Shown piece after piece: positions 1 through 7,702 of a stretch of DNA of 16,553 bases. Below the pieces are notes generated by a model. It saw only the letters and a program-made list of their open reading frames with translations. It had not been told where the DNA came from and made no database searches. The translations under genes were made by a program, and so were the position numbers. The stretch is from assembly GCA_050949255.1 (NCBI GenBank), contig JBMNFJ010000004.1:1-16553 (forward strand), read 5' to 3'. Positions within the stretch are counted from its first letter, which is position 1; every line of letters starts with the position of its first letter. The DNA comes from UBA3941 sp002385665. GTDB taxonomy: Bacteria > Bacillota > Clostridia > Caldicoprobacterales > UBA3941.

Positions 1-72
1 ATAAATCACCCTTCCGCACAAAAATTTTATTAACAAGGTGTCTTTGTAACTAATCCTATCCCAAATCTCCAT
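1..72 (-). CDS. Possible N-terminus of a gene continuing past the left edge (weak)
   Basis: An ATG at 70-72 on the minus strand opens a frame of 24 codons that reaches the window edge without a stop. The peptide starts MEIWDRISYKDTLLIKFLCG: a short polar start followed by hydrophobic residues, as at the start of some membrane-anchored sensors or regulators. No good ribosome binding site precedes the ATG. It lies 36 bases downstream of the GH31 stop in the same orientation, so it could be the next gene of the operon. The frame is too short to name, and chance is a fair explanation. Confidence 0.25.
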   Translation of the reverse strand, partial: MEIWDRISYKDTLLIKFLCGRVIY

Positions 73-108
73 AAATAGCAACGGGTATGACCATATAAGC
101 GAGTTGGA

Positions 109-2130
109 TTACAGCTCCACATCACTACCCTGTCGTATAAACAGTGGGATTGTGTCTATAGGTGCAACAGCAGTTACGCATTGACCACCCTCATACACCT
201 TACCGGTAGCTACTTCCCGCCAATGCTCGCCTTTTGGCAGGTAAACCACCTTTTCTGTAACACCAGGCTCATATACGGGTGATACAAGAATATCATCACC
301 AAACATATAGGTGTCCTCATAATCGTATCCCGTTGTATCTTCAGGATAAGCAAAGAACAGTGGGCGTATTACGGGGGTACCCTTTTCATGAGCCTGTCTC
401 ATGGTGCGCTTAATGTATGGGAATAGCTTCTTGCGCATTAGAATATACTTCCTGCAGATCTCATAATTGTCCTCACCATAACTCCAAATCTCGTTATCAG
501 CTCCTGAACCAAACTGTGGATCACCATTTTCAGCCTTATAACGCATACCTTCGCAGGGCCAGTGGGGTAGTCTTTCACCATGTAAGCGGAAAACAGGTAA
601 AAAAGCACCTAGCTGGAACCAGCGAATAAACAACTCATGAAAATCGGGATCGTCAGTATAACCACCAATAAAGCCGCCAATGTCGCAGGTCCACCATGGG
701 ATACCGGAAACGGAGGCGGATAGACCGGCACAAATTTGCTCACGCAGTGTTCGCCAGGAAGAATAAACATCACCGGACCATAGCAGGGTGCCAAAACGTT
801 GACTTCCGGCCCAGGCACACCTTACCAGATTAAGGACCTTATCCATACCGGCAGCGGTCATACCATCATAAAAAGCCTTGGAATAAAAGAAGGGGTATAT
901 ATTGGCTACCTGAGCCCCTGAACCAATATGATAACGTACGTTTTCCATATCGTTGGAAGCTGTTTCAGGTTCTGCCTGATCCAACCAGAATAAATCGATA
1001 CCCTTGTCGAAATAATTCTTCTTTACTGCCCGCCAGACTACCTCATTCGCTCCCGGATGTGTCGCATCGTAATAGGTAGTATATCCCATAAAGGTGCTGT
1101 ACAGATTACCATGGTCTGCCTGTATCAGGCCGCCCATCTCAGCAAGTTCCGCATGATTCTCACTCTCTACGTCAACCGTAGGCCAGATTGAGACCATCAG
1201 CCTGGTTCCCATATCGTTAAGTTCCCTGATCATGGCATCAGGATCGGGCCAATGCTTTAGGTCGAACTTCCAATCCCCTTGCTTGGGCCAATGGAAAAAA
1301 TCAACTACAATGACGTCAAGGGGAACGCCACGGCGTTTATATTCGCGGGCAACCGTCATCAGTTCCTCCTGGGTGCGATAACGGAGTTTGCTCTGCCAAA
1401 AACCCATCACATCGTCACGCATCATAGGGACACGACCCGTTACACCGGTATAGTTCTCCATAATATCCGCTGGAGTATCCCCGGCAGTGATCCAGTAATC
1501 CATCTGTTTAGTGGAATTTGCGACCCATTCTGTACGGTTCAAACCCAGGGTTACACGACCCAGGGCTGGGTTATTCCATAAAAATCCATAACCCCTGGTT
1601 GAGATCATGAAAGGAATAGAGGCCTGTGAATTACGCTGAGACAGTTCCAGGGTGAGACCCTTGCGGTTGAGATATTTCTCCTGGTATTGTCCCAAACCAT
1701 AGAGCCTTTCATCGCTATAAGCTTCAAAATATGCTGTTACCTTCCAATCGCCACCTATAATCGGTTTAAACTCCCGGGCCTTATAATTGACAGGTACACA
1801 ATACTGAGTTAAATCAATTCGGTTACGCCAGTACTCGCGTGTCAGTTCCTTACCATTTTGATTATAATAGGCGATATAGCCGTGCCCATCGATAATAGCA
1901 GTGATTTTACCATTTCGGATGGAGACAGTATTGTTTTCTTTATCATGATTTAGTTCAACATCCCCATCTCCCCTCCTGGCCTCTGGCATTAGTGCCCAGT
2001 TTTCATCCAAAAATGATTCCGAGTATGTAACACGTATACGTAAGCTGTCCTTACCCCAAGGTTCAATGCGTATTTTCTCACGTCCTCGTTGATAGTACAA
2101 ATAATCATTGCTGATATCTACTATAGACAT
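109..2130 (-). CDS. GH31 family alpha-glycosidase, alpha-xylosidase-like
   Basis: This 673-residue protein is a retaining alpha-glycosidase of family GH31. The N-terminal part (about 1-230) is the beta-sandwich domain, followed by the (beta/alpha)8 catalytic barrel and C-terminal beta domains. The nucleophile motif FWLDQAEPE puts the nucleophile at Asp384. The acid/base is Asp454 in LLWSGDVYSSW. The conserved HGER motif is at 517-520. The WLD-x-(A/S)-EPE form of the nucleophile motif resembles bacterial alpha-xylosidases and related enzymes more than classical alpha-glucosidases (WxDMNEP), so alpha-xylosidase or alpha-galactosidase-like activity is possible; the exact substrate cannot be read from sequence. 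There is no signal peptide, so it should act in the cytoplasm on imported oligosaccharides. A strong ribosome binding site (AAGGAGGG, 2136-2143) sits 5 nt before the ATG. It is the last clear gene of the sugar cluster. Confidence 0.9.
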   Translation of the reverse strand: MSIVDISNDYLYYQRGREKIRIEPWGKDSLRIRVTYSESFLDENWALMPEARRGDGDVELNHDKENNTVSIRNGKITAIIDGHGYIAYYNQNGKELTREYWRNRIDLTQYCVPVNYKAREFKPIIGGDWKVTAYFEAYSDERLYGLGQYQEKYLNRKGLTLELSQRNSQASIPFMISTRGYGFLWNNPALGRVTLGLNRTEWVANSTKQMDYWITAGDTPADIMENYTGVTGRVPMMRDDVMGFWQSKLRYRTQEELMTVAREYKRRGVPLDVIVVDFFHWPKQGDWKFDLKHWPDPDAMIRELNDMGTRLMVSIWPTVDVESENHAELAEMGGLIQADHGNLYSTFMGYTTYYDATHPGANEVVWRAVKKNYFDKGIDLFWLDQAEPETASNDMENVRYHIGSGAQVANIYPFFYSKAFYDGMTAAGMDKVLNLVRCAWAGSQRFGTLLWSGDVYSSWRTLREQICAGLSASVSGIPWWTCDIGGFIGGYTDDPDFHELFIRWFQLGAFLPVFRLHGERLPHWPCEGMRYKAENGDPQFGSGADNEIWSYGEDNYEICRKYILMRKKLFPYIKRTMRQAHEKGTPVIRPLFFAYPEDTTGYDYEDTYMFGDDILVSPVYEPGVTEKVVYLPKGEHWREVATGKVYEGGQCVTAVAPIDTIPLFIRQGSDVEL

Positions 2131-2135
2131 ATAAG

Positions 2136-2143
2136 CCCTCCTT
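2136..2143 (-). promoter_or_regulatory. Ribosome binding site of the GH31 gene
   Basis: AAGGAGGG on the minus strand, 5 nt upstream of the ATG at 2128-2130. It fixes the GH31 start. Confidence 0.85.
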
Positions 2144-2213
2144 AACAGTAAATAAGATAAATTAATCTACGCAGGTAAACCCCTTAAGCCCTTTTAATTA
2201 GTTTTATCCTCCT

Positions 2214-3122
2214 TTACCCGTTATTGCTAGCCAAGGGCTGTCCCCGCATTTTGTCTATTTTATTCCGGCTTTGGTTCCTGTAATCCCTTAGTTCTACCAT
2301 GCCGTATTTTTTAGCTGTTTCCCGTGCACTAATACCTGCTACAGTCGCTCGCAGACCAAACCACTCCTCACGTTCCATATGGAAATCCTGCACTATACTC
2401 CCTTCATAATCCTTAAGCAGTCTGTCCCGTTTCTCCAGGTTATAGTTTTCATGGTAAATCCCGCGATCCAGATCCAAGGTTATTCTGCTTATATTGATCC
2501 CCGGGCTTTTTTCGTTTAGTAACTCCCTTCCGTTAATATCATAGACTATGCAATCACCGGCCAGGGTTGAGGATACAATATAATAGTTGTGATTAAGGGC
2601 ATGGGCTAAGAGGGAAGTACCTGCCGAATAAGCGCTTACCCATATAACCAGCTCTGCCCCCTGATCAGCCAGCCGCTTCCAGACCTCGGGAAAGTTGACA
2701 TCAAAGCATATGACCATCCCTATACGGCCAAAATCCGTATCGATCACGGGAACCTCCGTGCCTACCTCTACAGGTGGATCCAGTTTAAACTCCTCATGGT
2801 AGGGATAGACTTTATCGTAAATGCATATTGGGTTTCCGCTGCGGTCCAGAAGTATTGCGGAATTATAGCGTTTGCCATCCACATCCCTGAATATGGGACA
2901 CACTATATAGGTATTATGCTTTTTCGCCAGGCGGGACATTGTCCTTATGGTTTCACCATGGATTGTTTCAAGTTGAGGACCCCTCCAGGTCTCAGGCAGG
3001 GCAATGATATCGGTCCCCTTTGCGCCCTCTGAATCCACTATCCCAGCGATTTCTTCCAGGCTTCTGTCATTAAAGCTTATACTTGTTATCCTTACCGGCC
3101 TACCGATTTTACTAACGTCCAC
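2214..3122 (-). CDS. Nitrilase-superfamily carbon-nitrogen hydrolase (amidase-like)
   Basis: The protein has the Glu-Lys-Cys triad of the nitrilase superfamily, which hydrolyses amide or nitrile C-N bonds. Using the GTG start proposed here (302 residues), these are Glu44 in ALPETW, Lys104 in YDKVYPYHEE and Cys139 in GMVICFDVNFPE. A tail of about 80 residues follows the core domain, ending in basic Arg/Lys-rich sequence. The frame is open back to an ATG at 3228-3230. The GTG at 3120-3122 is preferred because GGGAGGG lies 6 nt before it, the upstream ATGs have poor sites, and the extra 36 residues do not look like nitrilase and overlap a promoter/inverted repeat. The gene sits between an oxidoreductase and GH31 in a sugar-acid cluster, so an amide of a sugar acid or a carbamoyl compound is a possible substrate (inference). 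A nitrilase in the strict sense is less likely; omega-amidase or N-carbamoyl amidase types cannot be told apart by eye. Confidence 0.85.
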   Translation of the reverse strand: MDVSKIGRPVRITSISFNDRSLEEIAGIVDSEGAKGTDIIALPETWRGPQLETIHGETIRTMSRLAKKHNTYIVCPIFRDVDGKRYNSAILLDRSGNPICIYDKVYPYHEEFKLDPPVEVGTEVPVIDTDFGRIGMVICFDVNFPEVWKRLADQGAELVIWVSAYSAGTSLLAHALNHNYYIVSSTLAGDCIVYDINGRELLNEKSPGINISRITLDLDRGIYHENYNLEKRDRLLKDYEGSIVQDFHMEREEWFGLRATVAGISARETAKKYGMVELRDYRNQSRNKIDKMRGQPLASNNG

Positions 3123-3123
3123 T

Positions 3124-3136
3124 TGACACCCTCCCA
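3124..3136 (-). promoter_or_regulatory. Ribosome binding site deciding the amidase start
   Basis: GGGAGGG followed by TGTCAA and GTG on the minus strand. This is the only well-spaced Shine-Dalgarno sequence near the beginning of the amidase frame, and it favours the GTG at 3120-3122 over the ATGs at 3135-3137 and 3228-3230. Confidence 0.6.
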
Positions 3137-3149
3137 TATTCCCTATTTT

Positions 3150-3189
3150 ACTACAGAATCTACGGTAGCCCTTATCAATAAGGCTACCG
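3150..3189 (-). promoter_or_regulatory. Candidate promoter with inverted repeat upstream of amidase-GH31
   Basis: On the minus strand TTGATA (3173-3178), a 17-nt spacer and TGTAGT (3150-3155) resemble a sigma-A promoter: 5 of 6 and 4 of 6 matches. The -35 lies inside an inverted repeat with perfect 8-bp arms, CGGTAGCC and GGCTACCG (3163-3170 and 3182-3189); pairing continues inward with one bulged base. No U-run follows, so it is not a classical terminator. It could be an operator, or an RNA hairpin affecting stability. It falls in the 141-bp gap between the upstream oxidoreductase stop and the amidase GTG. Confidence 0.4.
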
Positions 3190-3263
3190 CTAATTGGCCA
3201 ATTCCTTGGATATCGTGTTTGATCTGCCATATACAGATGAGGTAAGGGAACCTGACCATCATC

Positions 3264-4283
3264 CTAGATCCGCTTATCTACCAGCATTTCAGCAAGTGCC
3301 ATGGTTTTTACAGCTTCATCAAGGTTTGCCTCGGGGGTTTGGCGGGTTTGGATGCTATTTATAAATACGCAGACCTCATCAAAGAAACCGTAATATTTGT
3401 GGTAGTCATCGCTCCCTGCCAGGGTCTTACCATCATAGTGAATTACTTCCACATCTCCTTCGCCGGCAGAAGCAGCGGAATGAGATTGCCTGCCCCTATG
3501 GAAAATAATCTTTGCGTCACATTCAAATCCCCCAAAGCCCAGATTGATATAGGCACTGGCGGTATGGCCGTGAATCTCGAAGGCGTGAACCCGTCCCCCC
3601 GTTTGGTAGTTGGATTTTATAATCCCCGTAACACCATTATCAAATTCTATGATTGAATTCCAGCTATTGGGAACCGGGCTGTTATATTGGTTGACCAAGG
3701 TTGCGGCATTCTTGGGCTGGCCACCGGCAATAGCCCTCACTAAATCGATGGCGTGTATTGTATCACATATGAATGAACTTGCACATCCGTCATAAAACCT
3801 GGCGGAGGTGTTTTTAAAGAAGCATCCTTCTACCTGGGTTATGGTTGTTTCATCTTTTATTACCCTTAAAACCTCTCTTACGAGGGGGATGTACCTCCTA
3901 TTAAAGCCCACCTGGACTATAGATCCAGTTTCCCGGGCCTTATCAGCAAGGGTTTGTGCCTGAAAGGACGTTATCCCTAAAGGTTTTTCTACAAAAATAT
4001 CCAATCCATAGTTTAGACAGTCATATGTTATACGGAAGGTTTGATCCGGGGGTACCAGTATAAAAACTGCATCAAAGTCTATATCCGATACCATCTTGTG
4101 ATAATTGGTATACCAGTTGGGTATATTGAACTTCTGGGCTATACTCTCTGCCCTGGCTTCAATTATATCACATACAGCCTCAATCCTTACATTATTCATT
4201 TCAAGCAAACACGGTATATGTACGTTATTGGCGATTCCGCCTGCCCCTATAATACCTACAGACAATTCTCTATCCTTACCCAT
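3264..4283 (-). CDS. Gfo/Idh/MocA-family NAD(P)-dependent oxidoreductase (second copy)
   Basis: This 339-residue protein is a sugar- or inositol-type dehydrogenase. The N-terminal Rossmann fold has GIIGAGGIA near residues 10-18 for dinucleotide binding. The EKP motif, with the catalytic/cofactor-contacting Lys100, is at 99-101. A second signature, DTIHAID at 174-180, contains the likely catalytic His177. The C-terminal alpha/beta domain would bind the sugar. The start is the ATG at 4281-4283, because GGAGG lies 5 nt before it; an in-frame ATG four codons upstream lacks such a site. It is a paralogue of the oxidoreductase at 6687-7673: both share the D-T-(I/V)-HAID block, a GSD(K/D)xHxY(T/Y)G segment and an (D/E)AVKTM(A/E)xAE(M/I) tail. 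It follows dgoD by 33 bp. Oxidation of a sugar or keto-sugar intermediate is likely, but the substrate is not evident. Confidence 0.88.
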   Translation of the reverse strand: MGKDRELSVGIIGAGGIANNVHIPCLLEMNNVRIEAVCDIIEARAESIAQKFNIPNWYTNYHKMVSDIDFDAVFILVPPDQTFRITYDCLNYGLDIFVEKPLGITSFQAQTLADKARETGSIVQVGFNRRYIPLVREVLRVIKDETTITQVEGCFFKNTSARFYDGCASSFICDTIHAIDLVRAIAGGQPKNAATLVNQYNSPVPNSWNSIIEFDNGVTGIIKSNYQTGGRVHAFEIHGHTASAYINLGFGGFECDAKIIFHRGRQSHSAASAGEGDVEVIHYDGKTLAGSDDYHKYYGFFDEVCVFINSIQTRQTPEANLDEAVKTMALAEMLVDKRI

Positions 4284-4316
4284 TGCTACCTCCATTCCAT
4301 GTCCCTGGCTTATTCC

Positions 4317-5465
4317 CTACCATTCGGCAACAACGCCGTCCTCATCCCTCCAAACGGGATTCTTCCATTGATGTCCGACTTCCGCCATCCGCCTGACATG
4401 TTCTTCGTTTATTGTAATTCCCAGGCCGGGTTCGGTTGGTTTAAGAACATATCCATTGTCATACTTAAATACGGTGGGATCCTCCAGATAATCCAGGAGA
4501 TCCGAACCCTGATTATAGTGGATGCCCAGGCTTTGCTCCTGTATAAAGGCATTGGGGGTACAAAAGTCAATCTGCAGGCAGGTAGCCAGTGCAATGGGAC
4601 CTAAGGGACAATGAAGTGCAACGGCTATATCATAGGCCTCTGCCATAGCGGCAATCTTTCTGGTTTCAAGGATTCCCCCCGCATGACTTGGATCGGGCTG
4701 GATAATATCTACGCCACCACGGGTAAGAATGGTTTTAAATCCCCACCTGGTATAATTCCTCTCCCCCGTAGCGATTGGGGTGGTGGTATGCCTCTGAAGC
4801 TCTACAAAAGCTTCCTCGTTTTCCGTCAGTACGGGTTCTTCAATAAACATGAGCTTGAAGGGCTCCAATTCCTTCATAAGGACCTTTGCCATTCCCTTAT
4901 GGATCCGCCCATGAAAATCAACGGCGATATCCATTTTGTATCCCAGTTTATCCCGTATGGCCTGTACCCTTTCCACCGCCTCGGTAACCTTTGAGAATGA
5001 ATCTATCCAGCCCATCTCACCTGTGGCATTCATCTTTATTGCGGTAAAGCCCTGATCGAATTTTTCCTGGGCGGCTTCTGCTACATTGGAAGGACGATCC
5101 CCACCAATCCAGGAATAGACCCTGATCTTATCACGGACTGCCCCTCCCAGGAGCTCATAGACGGGAACATTTAAGGCCTTCCCCTTTATGTCCCAAAGGG
5201 CCTGCTCTATTCCGGATATGGCGCTGGAGAGTACAGGCCCGCCCCGATAAAAGGCACCCCTATACAAGACCTGCCATATATCCTCTATATCGCCGGCGTT
5301 TCTGCCGATCAGATAATCCTCCATCTCTTTGACAGCCGCAGCAACGCTGTCAGCCTTACCTTCAACCACTGGTTCTCCCCACCCTACCAATCCTGATTCG
5401 GTGGTAATCTTAAGAAAGAGCCAGCGCGGCGGTACCTTAAACAGTTCCATCCCCTTTATCTTCAT
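4317..5465 (-). CDS. dgoD: D-galactonate dehydratase
   Basis: This enolase-superfamily (mandelate racemase subgroup) enzyme dehydrates D-galactonate to 2-keto-3-deoxy-D-galactonate. With the start at 5463-5465 it is 382 residues, the length of E. coli DgoD. The residues known from that enzyme fall at identical positions: metal ligands Asp183, Glu209 and Glu235, and acid/base residues His185 and His285. Recognisable stretches include PPRWLFLKI, VGWGEP, YRGAFYRGGPVLSSAI, QALWDIKGK, HCPLGPIALA, EQSLGIHYN and the C-terminal WR-(D/H)-ED-x-VAEW. The ATG at 5463-5465 has a strong GGAGGGGGAG site 7 nt upstream. The longer frame to 5519 adds 18 residues that do not match the family, so it was rejected. 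No kinase or aldolase for the product is present in the window. A related aldonate specificity (for example fuconate-like) is possible but less likely. Confidence 0.93.
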   Translation of the reverse strand: MKIKGMELFKVPPRWLFLKITTESGLVGWGEPVVEGKADSVAAAVKEMEDYLIGRNAGDIEDIWQVLYRGAFYRGGPVLSSAISGIEQALWDIKGKALNVPVYELLGGAVRDKIRVYSWIGGDRPSNVAEAAQEKFDQGFTAIKMNATGEMGWIDSFSKVTEAVERVQAIRDKLGYKMDIAVDFHGRIHKGMAKVLMKELEPFKLMFIEEPVLTENEEAFVELQRHTTTPIATGERNYTRWGFKTILTRGGVDIIQPDPSHAGGILETRKIAAMAEAYDIAVALHCPLGPIALATCLQIDFCTPNAFIQEQSLGIHYNQGSDLLDYLEDPTVFKYDNGYVLKPTEPGLGITINEEHVRRMAEVGHQWKNPVWRDEDGVVAEW

Positions 5466-5472
5466 CTCTATT

Positions 5473-5482
5473 CTCCCCCTCC
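5473..5482 (-). promoter_or_regulatory. Ribosome binding site deciding the dgoD start
   Basis: GGAGGGGGAG on the minus strand, 7 nt before the ATG at 5463-5465. It supports the 382-residue form over the longer frame. Confidence 0.75.
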
Positions 5483-5519
5483 ATTTTCCTAACTCCCTTA
5501 CATGGAATAAGTCCTGCAT

Positions 5520-5528
5520 ATTATACCA
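5520..5528 (-). promoter_or_regulatory. Candidate extended -10 promoter upstream of dgoD
   Basis: Minus-strand TGGTATAAT is a perfect extended -10 element (TGnTATAAT) in the 131-bp gap between the aldo/keto reductase stop and the dgoD start. The -35 region is poor: TTACCA at 19 nt. A second weak pair in the same gap is TTGTCA (5575-5580), 17 nt, TCTAAA (5552-5557). Together they suggest that dgoD and the following genes can be transcribed separately from the upstream genes. Short TACCA/TGGTA arms (5524-5528 and 5545-5549) flank the region, but they are too short to call an operator. Confidence 0.45.
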
Positions 5529-5596
5529 ACAAGCAAATATCGGCTGGTAATTTTAGAATATCTTTGACAACCATTACCTGCCACTACAATATTCTA

Positions 5597-6649
5597 TCAC
5601 CGTATTCTGGTATTTTCCAGACTCTCGTAATAGTCTGGATTGTCACCCAGTATTTCAAGGACAGGCTCACTTAAGCTGTCTATTTCAGCAACTATCTCCG
5701 GACTTAGATCCACTTCGATTGCCCCCATATTTGTCATCAGTTCCTCTTTATTTCTGGATCCAACAAGGGCACATGCAATACCCGGTTTGGCCAGAATCCA
5801 GGCAATTGATAGCTGGGCAATATGTATACCCAAATCGTCGGCAATGTCTCTAAGGCTATCGATGGCTTTAAAGATCTCGTCCTCTGCCCCTGAACCACCA
5901 TGCCTTGAGGTTCCTCGTCCCCGTTCATGCCTGAAATGCCTGGAATGGGCCTGATGGGGTGGGACATCGTCTGCTGTTTTATATATCCCGGCCAAGAGCC
6001 CTTGCTGAAGAGCCATTGAACTGATAACGGATATATTTTTCTCTATGCAAAAAGGCAGGATTTCCTTTTCTATAGCCCTGGATAATATATTGTAAGGCAT
6101 TTCATTAATTGCGATTTCAACTCCAGTGGCCAATGCCTCTTCCATCTGCATGACCCCAAAGTTGCTTATCCCGATTTCCCGTATCTTGCCCTGTTTTTTT
6201 AGTTTCTCTAAGGATTCAAAGGCCTCCTCTACCGTGGGCGGCTGGGCAATCTTTTGGGGATCATTTGAAAAATGCTTGATTGATATGGGGTCCAGGGGCC
6301 AGTGTAACATATAGACATCAATATAATCGGTCCCCAATCGTCGGAGGCTGGCCTCACAATGCCGCTCCAATGTATTGGCATATGCGTTGGATGGGCTGAC
6401 CTTGGAGCATATAATCGCCCTGCTTCTTTTTCCCTTCAGTGCCTTCCCCAGGGATTCCTCGCTGGCTCCGGCGTTATACATCTCTGCGGTATCAAAGAGG
6501 TTGATACCAAGATCCAATGCCATGCTGACTATATAGTCTACATCCCTTTGACTTTGCTCGCCCCAGTACTCACCGCCGCCATAGGACCAGCAACCCATTC
6601 CAATGGGGCTTACATGTATGTCCGTCTTTCCTAACCTTCTTCTTTGCAT
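5597..6649 (-). CDS. Aldo/keto reductase family oxidoreductase
   Basis: This 350-residue NADPH-type reductase of the AKR (beta/alpha)8 barrel family would reduce aldehydes or keto-sugars, or run in reverse. The catalytic tetrad is visible: Asp53 and Tyr58 in LFDTAEMYNAGASEESLG, Lys83 in IICSKVS and His116 in MLHWPLD. The family pattern GISNFG is present in the middle, and IAWILAKPGIACALVGSRNKEEL near the C-terminus is the cofactor-binding region. A Gly/Arg/His-rich insertion around residues 232-256 matches the variable loop of the family's longer members. The start ATG (6647-6649) has AGGGG and GAGG sequences upstream. It lies 37 bp after the first Gfo/Idh/MocA gene, so the two are almost certainly co-transcribed. 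Its role in a galactonate route could be making or removing a sugar lactone, keto-sugar or aldehyde; the exact substrate is unknown. Confidence 0.9.
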   Translation of the reverse strand: MQRRRLGKTDIHVSPIGMGCWSYGGGEYWGEQSQRDVDYIVSMALDLGINLFDTAEMYNAGASEESLGKALKGKRSRAIICSKVSPSNAYANTLERHCEASLRRLGTDYIDVYMLHWPLDPISIKHFSNDPQKIAQPPTVEEAFESLEKLKKQGKIREIGISNFGVMQMEEALATGVEIAINEMPYNILSRAIEKEILPFCIEKNISVISSMALQQGLLAGIYKTADDVPPHQAHSRHFRHERGRGTSRHGGSGAEDEIFKAIDSLRDIADDLGIHIAQLSIAWILAKPGIACALVGSRNKEELMTNMGAIEVDLSPEIVAEIDSLSEPVLEILGDNPDYYESLENTRIR

Positions 6650-6686
6650 CGATCCTCATCCCCTTTTATATCTCTGATTCTGTTGA

Positions 6687-7673
6687 TCACTTGCCCCCCA
6701 ATAATGCCTGGGCCAGGATGATTTCGGCAACCTCCATGGTCTTTACGGCATCGGAAAAATTACATGAAGGCTGGGTACCGACTTTACAGCACTCTATAAA
6801 TTCATTGCACAGGTTTGCTACACCCGTATACACATGGAACTTATCGCTTCCAGCGACTTTGGCGGTATCAAATTCTATGCCTTTGGTATCCCCGTCCGCG
6901 TATAGATATCCCCTGGTCTCATGCTCAGCCTCCGCACAGATGCCAGGCGCATGAATTTCCACAGAAAATATTCTGCGGCCGCTGGACCAGCTATTGATTA
7001 AATAGCCGGTGGAACCGTTATCAAAATGCAGGGTTGCAGATATAAAATTGATATTAGGAACCTGTACCCGCTTCACATGGCTGTCTACCTTGACTACTTC
7101 CCCGCCGCATATCCAGCGCAAGGTGTCTATGGCATGCACCGTATCATCCATCATATGGTCCCGGGCACCCAGATTAGGGGTGAGTGCACACTTGTAAAAC
7201 CTACAAACCGCATGGGTTATAGGCCCGCGTTTTAAACATTCATCCCGGAGTTTCATAACCATGGGTGTCATCCTTCTTTGGAAGGCCACCTGGGTAATAC
7301 AACCGTTTTTATTGGCTACATGTGCAAGGGACCTGGCCTGATGTATGGTAAGGGCAAGAGGTTTTTCTATAAAAAGATTCAGCCCTCTCTCCAAACACCA
7401 CATCCATATATCGTAGAACAGATGGGGTTGACCGATTGCAAACACGGCATCCGGTTTAACATCCTCTATCATTCTCTGATAATCATAGACCGATTCACCG
7501 TATCTTCTTTCAACACCATACTTATCAGCAGTTTTGTTTAACCGTTCCTTGTCAATATCGCAAATAGCCGCAATTTCAACATTGTCCATGTCTGCCAGGG
7601 ATGGATAGATGACGCTGTTGGCCCGGTCGCCGGCACCGATCATGACCACCTTGAACTTTTGGTTCGCCTGCAT
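6687..7673 (-). CDS. Gfo/Idh/MocA-family NAD(P)-dependent oxidoreductase (first copy)
   Basis: This 328-residue member of the family has a Rossmann motif, MIGAGDRA, at residues 11-18, the EKP motif at 103-105 with Lys104, and DDTVHAIDTLRW at 176-187 with the probable catalytic His180. The start is secure: AAGGAGGAG (7678-7686) lies a few bases before the ATG. It is the first gene after a 136-bp gap holding a candidate promoter and repeats, and is followed closely by the aldo/keto reductase. It is paralogous to the gene at 3264-4283 but clearly diverged, with conservation strongest at the EKP motif, the HAID block and the C-terminal tail. The two may form sequential steps, for example oxidation and later re-reduction of a 3-keto-sugar, or act on different substrates. 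Confidence 0.88.
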   Translation of the reverse strand: MQANQKFKVVMIGAGDRANSVIYPSLADMDNVEIAAICDIDKERLNKTADKYGVERRYGESVYDYQRMIEDVKPDAVFAIGQPHLFYDIWMWCLERGLNLFIEKPLALTIHQARSLAHVANKNGCITQVAFQRRMTPMVMKLRDECLKRGPITHAVCRFYKCALTPNLGARDHMMDDTVHAIDTLRWICGGEVVKVDSHVKRVQVPNINFISATLHFDNGSTGYLINSWSSGRRIFSVEIHAPGICAEAEHETRGYLYADGDTKGIEFDTAKVAGSDKFHVYTGVANLCNEFIECCKVGTQPSCNFSDAVKTMEVAEIILAQALLGGK

Positions 7674-7702
7674 AGTTCTCCTCCTTCACAGTAAAATATT
7701 TA

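Noticed and set aside
1279..1581. Plus-strand frame of 100 codons opposite the GH31 gene
   Set aside because: Antisense to conserved GH31 catalytic-domain sequence, with no independent evidence of coding.
3163..3189. Rho-independent terminator after the second oxidoreductase
   Set aside because: The hairpin has good arms but no U-run follows on the minus strand, and it overlaps a promoter-like sequence.
3123..3230. N-terminal extension of the amidase from the ATG at 3228-3230
   Set aside because: Poor ribosome binding site, no similarity to nitrilase N-termini, and overlap with a promoter/inverted repeat; the GTG at 3120-3122 is better supported.
4041..4604. Plus-strand frame of 187 codons
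   Set aside because: It lies opposite the well-supported oxidoreductase and dgoD genes and shows no recognisable motifs; it is a shadow frame.
5466..5519. 18-residue extension of dgoD
   Set aside because: The 382-residue form matches the E. coli length and catalytic numbering and has a strong ribosome binding site; the extension overlaps an extended -10 element.
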